Translations under genes and position numbers: made by a program | From: Kiritimatiellia bacterium | Lineage (GTDB): Bacteria > Verrucomicrobiota > Kiritimatiellia > RFP12 > UBA1067 | Length of the DNA stretch: 18,415 nucleotides | Direction of reading: 5' to 3' | Assembly: GCA_017648225.1 (NCBI GenBank) | Contig: JAGCJE010000200.1 | Coordinates: 1 to 18,415 of the forward strand | Part shown: piece after piece, positions 14,395 through 18,415 of the stretch | Layout: every line of letters starts with the position of its first letter | How positions within the stretch are numbered: the first letter of the stretch is position 1 | The notes under the pieces: generated by a model | The model's database searches: none | What the model was told of the DNA's origin: nothing | The model's input: only the letters and a program-made list of their open reading frames with translations

Positions 14395-15129
14395 ATGATA
14401 GGCTCTATCAACTTTGATTTACAGTCTTTTGAAGCCTCTCATAAAGAGGCTAAAAAGGTATATCAAAAACTCGATGAGACCACCTCCCGAAAGACCTTGA
14501 TTGAGGCGGGAAACGAAGGTCTCTTAAACGCGCTTTTAAAGCACTTTGCGATGCGCGAAAAAGAGCCCCGGAAAAGCTCTGGTTTTCCCTGTTTCGGCCA
14601 GCAATATCCGAAGCGCTATTTCTGGCGCGGAACGCGCGGCCTTTCAGTCTCTGAAAAAACCAGAATAACGCTCTCATCCCCCTCAAGAATGGAGGGGCAG
14701 GTGTCGGTAAATTCTCCCGCCTTAGCTCACAAGCTTTCAAGTAATCCGCCAGAGATAAAACCCAAAGGCGGCAGACGCCATCTTGCCATCCCCGCAAGCC
14801 CGATAGCCGCTGCTTGGGACGGGATGCCGCGAGACTTCCCAGGCGGCTTGCGCTTCGCTTTTTCTTTAACCCCCGACGGTCACTGGCTCCCCTCGCTGGT
14901 CGCAGCCGCCAACTATAAAAAACGCCTTGAGGACGGCAGCGAGAGAAAGGGTTTCACCAAGAAAGGTTCTATTAGGGGCGCTAATGCTGGTGCAAACGAT
15001 GTCGCTTACTGGCTTGTTCATAAAGTCAAGACTCGCCATGATCCTAACGCGATGCCGACAAGAAGCACACAACACGATGCGGCGACCGCCGCAGTCAGAA
15101 CGGCAGTCCGCAAACTGCTCACCCGATGA
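14395..15129 (+). CDS. Phage virion morphogenesis protein, Mu gpG-like
   Basis: A 244-residue protein. The N-terminal helices (residues 5-60) include LIEAGNEGLLNALLKHF. The middle holds FWRGTRGLSVSEKTRI and VSVNSPALAHKLSSN, and a GGRRHLAIPASPIAAAWDGM stretch precedes a strand-rich end and an Arg-rich C-terminus. This layout matches gpG-like virion morphogenesis (tail completion) proteins, in which a conserved core is followed by an IPA-type loop. In Mu-like genomes this gene follows the MuF gene, as here, but both normally precede the capsid gene. GAAAGG at 14380-14385 lies 9 bases before the ATG. The 108-base gap upstream contains only a 28-codon ORF (14289-14375) that I do not support as a gene. 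Confidence 0.65.
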   Translation: MIGSINFDLQSFEASHKEAKKVYQKLDETTSRKTLIEAGNEGLLNALLKHFAMREKEPRKSSGFPCFGQQYPKRYFWRGTRGLSVSEKTRITLSSPSRMEGQVSVNSPALAHKLSSNPPEIKPKGGRRHLAIPASPIAAAWDGMPRDFPGGLRFAFSLTPDGHWLPSLVAAANYKKRLEDGSERKGFTKKGSIRGANAGANDVAYWLVHKVKTRHDPNAMPTRSTQHDAATAAVRTAVRKLLTR

Positions 15130-15230
15130 AACCTTTCGCCGTCGGCGATTCGGCTTGGAGTCCTTGGTTAACCTCTCCTTGCTGGATCGCCGACGGCACA
15201 CTCTTAAAGTCAGGTAAAATTAGAGTTTAA
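15126..15230 (+). CDS. 34-residue coupled small ORF
   Basis: ATG at 15126 overlaps the TGA of the gpG-like gene (ATGA), and the frame ends at TAA 15228-15230. The product has three Trp, one Cys and a basic end (KSGKIRV), and starts MKPFAVGDSAWSPW. The overlap and the non-random composition suggest it is translated by coupling. It could equally be the surviving N-terminus of a longer gene cut off at the edge of the phage block, since the sequence after it is noncoding. No family recognised. Confidence 0.4.
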   Translation: MKPFAVGDSAWSPWLTSPCWIADGTLLKSGKIRV

Positions 15231-15450
15231 CACCCCTTAAAGGGCAATAAAAAAAGCGCCTTTAAAGCGCCCAATTAAATTTCCCATATCAATTTGAAAT
15301 CGCCCTAAATCCGCTGAAAATTTCCCAACACCCCAGACGCGGGCTTTTTTACCCCCAACCTGGATCGCACCCCCGCCAATTCGGGCTAATCCGCCATAAA
15401 TCCACCTTTTTCCCATTTCCCACTACCCCCTTGAATGCTTAAAAGATGAT
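15231..15450. other. Noncoding stretch at the end of the phage block
   Basis: No supported gene. The octamer ATTTCCCA occurs at 15279-15286, 15320-15327 and 15415-15422, with related TTTTCCCA near 15407. On the reverse strand, GCGC-loop-GCGC near 15256-15270 runs into seven T, a possible leftward terminator. A G/C hairpin followed by six T near 15338-15350 could serve rightward, though its stem is only three pairs. The region may hold the end of the late transcript or a prophage boundary; no attachment repeat could be identified because the other end is outside the window. Confidence 0.4.
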
Positions 15451-15591
15451 ATGATCAAGGCGAAAGGCATATACGATCATGTTGGACGGTCGTGTTCGTT
15501 AGATTTTTTCACCAAGTGGCGTGGGACACAATGGAAGATGTCCAATTTGTATGGCGAACTGCTCAAGAATTATCAGAAAGAGTGCAAATAG
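15451..15591 (+). CDS. Short ORF, possibly a gene fragment
   Basis: ATG 15451 to TAG 15589-15591 gives 46 residues (starting MIKAKGIYDHVG, with KWRGTQWKMSNLYGELLKNY near the end). The residue mix looks protein-like, and the following ASCH-like frame continues in the same frame directly after the stop. It may be an independent small gene, a remnant of another gene, or the true N-terminal region of the next product interrupted by a stop. No ribosome binding site and no family recognised. Confidence 0.25.
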   Translation: MIKAKGIYDHVGRSCSLDFFTKWRGTQWKMSNLYGELLKNYQKECK

Positions 15592-15606
15592 GAGAGTTCG
15601 AAAGTA

Positions 15607-16130
15607 GTGGGGCACATTCAGTTCTTGTTCATCTGCACCGGCGTGTATGCGGTTCTGATAATGTCGGGATTGATGCGCGTGGAGAATCGCAGCATGATGC
15701 CGAGTCCGGCGAAAGGGCGGTGCGCGATGAGCGTGTCCAAGAAATTCTGCCGCGCCGAGTATGATAACCTTATCGCATGGCTCGACGCGAACTGCGGCGA
15801 GGCGGTGCTGTCGAGAGTCTTGCCTTGGGATGAAGTGAAGTCTTGGCCGGGCTGTATTGTCGCCATGATGGATTACGAAGCAGTGGCCGCTTTGCCGGAA
15901 GATGCCGCGTTTGCGCACGAGTGCGCATCTGGAACGAGGGCTACAGATTCTGGTGGCTGCTTTCAAACATCTGCCGCGTACCAGAACCCATCCCATGCCG
16001 CGGCAATGTCGGTATGTGGCAGCTGCCAGAATCTCTCGCGGCAAAGTTGAGGCGGCAGTTGACCAGCTGTTGTTACCACCGCATTTTGCGAAATGCGGTG
16101 GTAAGAAGGCTGTATCCAATGCTGACATGA
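15607..16130 (+). pseudogene. ASCH-domain protein with frameshift
   Basis: Two frames together make one ASCH-like domain. Frame 1 (15607 to about 15915) carries YAVLIMSGLMRVENRSM and GRCAMSVSKKF, matching the ASCH pattern of an SGxKxVENR motif followed by a small strand ending in A-S-K. Frame 3 (about 15915-16130) carries WNEGYRFWWLLSNI and RVPEPIPCRGNVGMWQLP, matching the domain's final strands. The join needs the loss of one base between roughly 15901 and 15921. ASCH domains are small RNA- or nucleoside-binding folds often found in phage and accessory loci. The N-terminus is poorly defined, and a palindrome begins at 16073 near the end of the second frame. A sequencing error instead of real decay cannot be excluded. 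Confidence 0.6.
16073..16104. repeat. Perfect 14-bp palindrome with 4-base loop
   Basis: TTACCACCGCATTT at 16073-16086 is the exact reverse complement of 16091-16104, around the loop TGCG. It lies at the 3' edge of the ASCH-like frame, after the recognisable domain. No T-run follows, so it is not a plain terminator. The form resembles dispersed REP-type palindromes, though only one copy is in this window. Confidence 0.7.
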
Positions 16131-16145
16131 TAGCGGGATCGTATG

Positions 16146-16170
16146 ATTTTGGACTCAGTGAGTTCAAAAT
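16146..16170. repeat. Palindrome with GGACTC/GAGTTC core
   Basis: ATTTTGGACTC at 16146-16156 and GAGTTCAAAAT at 16160-16170 pair over 11 positions with one G-T wobble and an AGT loop. The core GGACTC is shared with the stronger palindrome at 16232-16260. Confidence 0.6.
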
Positions 16171-16231
16171 TCGGAGAAGGAGTTAATTTGCGAAAGTTTG
16201 TATCTCTTTTCTGCAGATCTTAAGCAGTTGC

Positions 16232-16260
16232 CAATTGTGGACTCGCTGAGTCCACAATTG
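16232..16260. repeat. Perfect 13-bp palindrome with GGACTC/GAGTCC core
   Basis: CAATTGTGGACTC at 16232-16244 is the exact reverse complement of 16248-16260 around a GCT loop. It ends only 4 bases before the point where the regulator-like coding sequence becomes recognisable. Together with 16146-16170 it forms a pair of related hairpins 86 bases apart. Confidence 0.7.
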
Positions 16261-16263
16261 AGG

Positions 16264-16819
16264 ATGATTATTTGGTCGGGCGAAACCCGATAATTTCCCG
16301 TTTGTTAACGATTATCGTAATCCTTTGCTCGCCGAGGCTATGAAAATTCTCGGCATGGTCAACAAGTATAATCGCGGCATTGCCAAAGCTAACAAGGAAT
16401 TGGAAAAGAATGGGAATCCCAAGGCGCAATTTGATGTCAATAAGCTGACGGAGTTTCGGGTAACGATAGTGGCAAACGGTAAAAGTGGCACGATGAATGA
16501 TGAAAGTGGCACGATGATAGATTATGCTAAAGTTGCTAAAAATACTGAAATAAGTGTTGAAAACAGTCAGTTAGATAATGAAAGTGGCACGATGAATGGT
16601 GAAAGTGGCACGATGATTTTGGAAAAAGCCAAATTGTATGATATTCAGAGTCAAGACGATGCTGTTTTCGCTGTAGTTGCTGATTCTCCAGGTATCAAGA
16701 AAGATCAGATATTTTTGCGGGTTCAAACTTCTATTCGTTCTGTGCAACGTACATTAGACAGATTGGCAAAAGCTAATAAACCTAAATTCGGCAGTTGGAT
16801 GCTGAGAATCGCCGTTTGA
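16264..16819 (+). pseudogene. 3' part of an AlbA/RecG-like ATP-binding transcriptional regulator
   Basis: From 16271 the frame reads GRAKPDNFPFVNDYRNPLLAEAMK, then ILGMVNKYNRGIAKA and GNPKAQFDV. This is the end of the ATP-binding region of AlbA_2/RecG-like regulators, which carry an RNPxLAEAM motif followed by a GxVxxxxxGI helix. A repetitive linker with SGTM units follows, then a winged-helix end (VVADSPGIKKDQIFLRVQTSIRSVQRTLDRLAKANK). MIIW just upstream (16264-16275) lies in frame 1, so a one-base frameshift near 16273-16280 breaks the gene, and an in-frame TGA stands at 16265-16267. The N-terminal AlbA domain is absent. The intact 3' ORF from 16325 (a TTG) could still make a 164-residue piece. 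Such regulators often sit in mobile and defence loci. Confidence 0.65.
16482..16616 (+). repeat. Four in-frame copies of a 15-bp repeat (SGTM linker)
   Basis: AAAGTGGCACGATGA occurs at 16482-16496, 16503-16517, 16581-16595 and 16602-16616. Copies within each pair are 21 bases apart and the pairs are 99 bases apart, all multiples of three, so each copy encodes SGTM in the regulator frame. The copies look like two duplications of a doublet and form the linker between the ATP-binding end and the winged helix. Confidence 0.85.
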
Positions 16820-16834
16820 GGCAATAGATTGATG

Positions 16835-16864
16835 ACCGCTTCCTTTGCTTCGGGAGCGGTTTTT
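16835..16864 (+). terminator. Rho-independent terminator
   Basis: ACCGCTTCC at 16835-16843 pairs with GGGAGCGGT at 16852-16860 (one G-T wobble), with an 8-base loop and five T from 16860 to 16864. It lies 15 bases after the regulator-like frame's stop and would end rightward transcription before the oppositely oriented transposase. On the reverse strand no T-run follows the stem. Confidence 0.8.
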
Positions 16865-16884
16865 CGTTTCCGACTTAGTTTTCT

Positions 16885-18415
16885 TCAGTCGATTTGTGTC
16901 AGTGGCGTTGGAAGCAGGCCTTTAGCCCTGTTTCCACCTAACCATTTTCGAAAAGCAGCAAGAATTATAAGCTCCCAGGCGCGATTAAAATCCAACTGCT
17001 CCGCAATTGCAGAAATTCGTTTCATAAACTCACCAATTCGCATGAGAGAAGATTGTATCTCGGTTGCCTTTAGATGTGTGGACGTTAGACGCAAAAGTCG
17101 CTTGCGCCCGCTGACGACGAGGCGACCGACAATGCCCATATACATCGGACGGGAGGTCGTCGGTTCCAAGTGTCTGTCGCCGTCCGCCAATCGGCAGAAG
17201 ATGTTCCACCAGTTGGCGACGATGGCGATTAGACGGGCGATTGCACGGCATGGCTTTAAGTCCTTCGTTACGAATCCGCCCCAGCCATACTGATTCTTGT
17301 ATTCGTCGAAGTTGTTCTCGCAATCGCCTCGGTCGCGGTAGACTTGCTGAAGCGTTGCGGCATCAAGTTTTTCGTCGTTCGTGACGAGTGCACAACAATC
17401 CCAGTATCTGCCGACCTTGTCCTCAACGAAATCAAACTCCGTTTGTACAAGCATGAGTGCATTCTTCTTAGGCCGCCCGCGCCTTCTGGGCTGCGTTGCA
17501 ATTGCGATGCGCTTAACATCCTTAGACGGTCTGCGAAGCAAGATGCAACGACGAGGACGTTCCCAGCCGCCGAGCTGGATCTCACTTTCCATTGCTTCCC
17601 ATCCGTCTTGAGCTTCAACCCAACCGTGACCGTTTTCGTGCCGCCGAAAAAGCGCGAAAACCGTCTTTGTGCGACGGAGCTTGAACAGATACTTTAGGTC
17701 GCGCCGTTCGGCTTCACACATATTCTCGTCTCCGCCATAGCCTACATCTCCCCGTAGGAGACGCGGTTTCTTTTCATCGGAAAGATTGTCGATGATTTCC
17801 CAAAGACGCGGCATACTGCAACTTCCCGAGTGTTGCTTTCCTGATTGTACATCAACTCCAAGCGAAATACGGATTGATCCAATGAAGTAGGAATGAAAGT
17901 TATGACTCGGACGCCCTGGCTTCTGGGGATTATAACCTATTTCCGCACCCTCCTGATGACCGAAGATAGGTTTTACCGTATTGTCGATATCAAGGACATA
18001 TTGATGCTTAAGAAGCTTATCAAAGACATCCTTTTCATGCCGCGCAAGCCAATTACTCAACTTTTGTTCGTCTGTGGCTTTGAGCGCACGGCGTACACTG
18101 TCCTCGCTGACGATTTTTCTGAGGCCAAGTAACATTGGAAGCACAACGTCATTGCGCAACCGGTTGATATGGACATACCGCGTGAAACCGCAGATGATCG
18201 CAAGCACTGCGGTGCCTACGACATCGCGGACCTCTGGAGCGTTTGGACTTGTATAGTGGAATGGTGCGTCCTCAACGAGGCGATCAAAAAGCCCGCTCGT
18301 CTTCAGGTAGGACACAAAGTAGGCGAGCCCGCCCCACGGTGTGACTTGCGACTCGGGGTTCCAGCTCACGTCTAGTTTCCCGCCAAATGCAGGAATGTCA
18401 AAAGTTTGTGTAGGC
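16885..18415 (-). CDS. IS1380-type DDE transposase (5' end outside window)
   Basis: Leftward gene. The GTG at 18369 gives 494 residues, but the frame stays open to the window edge and reads TQTFDIPAFGGKLDV before it, similar to IS1380 N-termini, so the real start is probably beyond 18415. Numbered from that GTG, the catalytic set is D129 (VLDIDNTV), D208 (LLRGDVGY) and E351. The YREK signature is complete: Y344, R347, E351, K358 with the standard spacing. GYNPQKPGRPSH at 145-156 is typical of this family. The residues needed for cut-and-paste transposition are present, with no stop or frameshift. Terminal inverted repeats were not identified: the right end lies outside the window, and the left end should lie between 16820 and 16884. 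Confidence 0.88.
   Translation of the reverse strand, partial: PTQTFDIPAFGGKLDVSWNPESQVTPWGGLAYFVSYLKTSGLFDRLVEDAPFHYTSPNAPEVRDVVGTAVLAIICGFTRYVHINRLRNDVVLPMLLGLRKIVSEDSVRRALKATDEQKLSNWLARHEKDVFDKLLKHQYVLDIDNTVKPIFGHQEGAEIGYNPQKPGRPSHNFHSYFIGSIRISLGVDVQSGKQHSGSCSMPRLWEIIDNLSDEKKPRLLRGDVGYGGDENMCEAERRDLKYLFKLRRTKTVFALFRRHENGHGWVEAQDGWEAMESEIQLGGWERPRRCILLRRPSKDVKRIAIATQPRRRGRPKKNALMLVQTEFDFVEDKVGRYWDCCALVTNDEKLDAATLQQVYRDRGDCENNFDEYKNQYGWGGFVTKDLKPCRAIARLIAIVANWWNIFCRLADGDRHLEPTTSRPMYMGIVGRLVVSGRKRLLRLTSTHLKATEIQSSLMRIGEFMKRISAIAEQLDFNRAWELIILAAFRKWLGGNRAKGLLPTPLTQID

Noticed and set aside
15431..15455. Promoter with TTGAAT and TATGAT
   Set aside because: The spacing between boxes is 13 bases, too short for a normal sigma-70-type promoter.
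15499..16167. 222-residue leftward ORF opposite the ASCH-like gene
   Set aside because: Its translation has no recognisable motif and is His/Arg-rich as expected for an antisense shadow; the forward strand carries clear ASCH motifs.
16482..16616. CRISPR-like repeat array
   Set aside because: Only four 15-bp copies, unequal spacing, all in frame within a protein-coding linker.
18376..18401. Promoter for the transposase (TTGACA on the reverse strand at 18401-18396)
   Set aside because: No good -10 box follows at proper distance, the site is only about 30 bases from the GTG, and the transposase frame is open through it, so it is probably coding sequence.

Overview
The window is most of the late (structural) half of a tailed-phage genome, probably a prophage, followed by a decayed accessory stretch and an IS1380-like insertion sequence. 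Signal peptides, a lipoprotein signal and an exosortase-like membrane protein all point to a Gram-negative host. Exosortases are frequent in Verrucomicrobiota, Kiritimatiellota, Lentisphaerota and Planctomycetota, so a host from that group is plausible. That placement is inference, because no rRNA, tRNA or core host gene is present.

Region 1 (1-2984) begins inside the 3' part of a major capsid gene. It continues with two small head-tail connector genes (Mu gp36-like and gp37/terminator-like), a tail tube gene and an unknown 135-residue protein. Region 2 (2991-10843) holds a short tape measure protein, a baseplate/hub-like protein, a large virion protein of unknown fold, and a tail-fibre-like protein that unexpectedly carries a Sec signal peptide. 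All genes run rightward with short gaps, as in a late operon.

Region 3 (10845-12986) is the most unusual part. The first gene encodes a minimal exosortase/archaeosortase-like membrane core (C47-S-G-x-R, N86-x-x-R89, H101-D-x-x-G) joined to a secreted C-terminal domain. It is followed, with ATGA overlaps, by a small signal-peptide protein and a gene containing an in-frame lipoprotein signal, then by a separate 111-residue protein. Together with the signal-peptide fibre, four consecutive genes (9302-12627) appear to make exported products. I did not recognise an endolysin.

Region 4 (13087-15230) returns to virion morphogenesis: a MuF-like protein with an AT-rich, probably exchanged C-terminal nuclease-toxin-like domain, a gpG-like virion morphogenesis protein, and a 34-codon coupled ORF. 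Finding these head genes after the tail genes is not the usual Mu-type order. A perfect 12-bp inverted repeat precedes this block.

Region 5 (15231-18415) contains a noncoding stretch, an ASCH-domain gene with a frameshift, a cluster of three strong palindromes, the 3' half of an AlbA/RecG-like ATP-binding regulator with four in-frame DNA repeats, a clear rho-independent terminator, and a leftward IS1380-type transposase whose 5' end runs off the window.

A second theme is a 7-bp repeat ending in CTAAC. It is arranged in tandem directly before three start codons (730, 2577, 4552), and these starts lack a Shine-Dalgarno sequence, whereas many other genes here have one.
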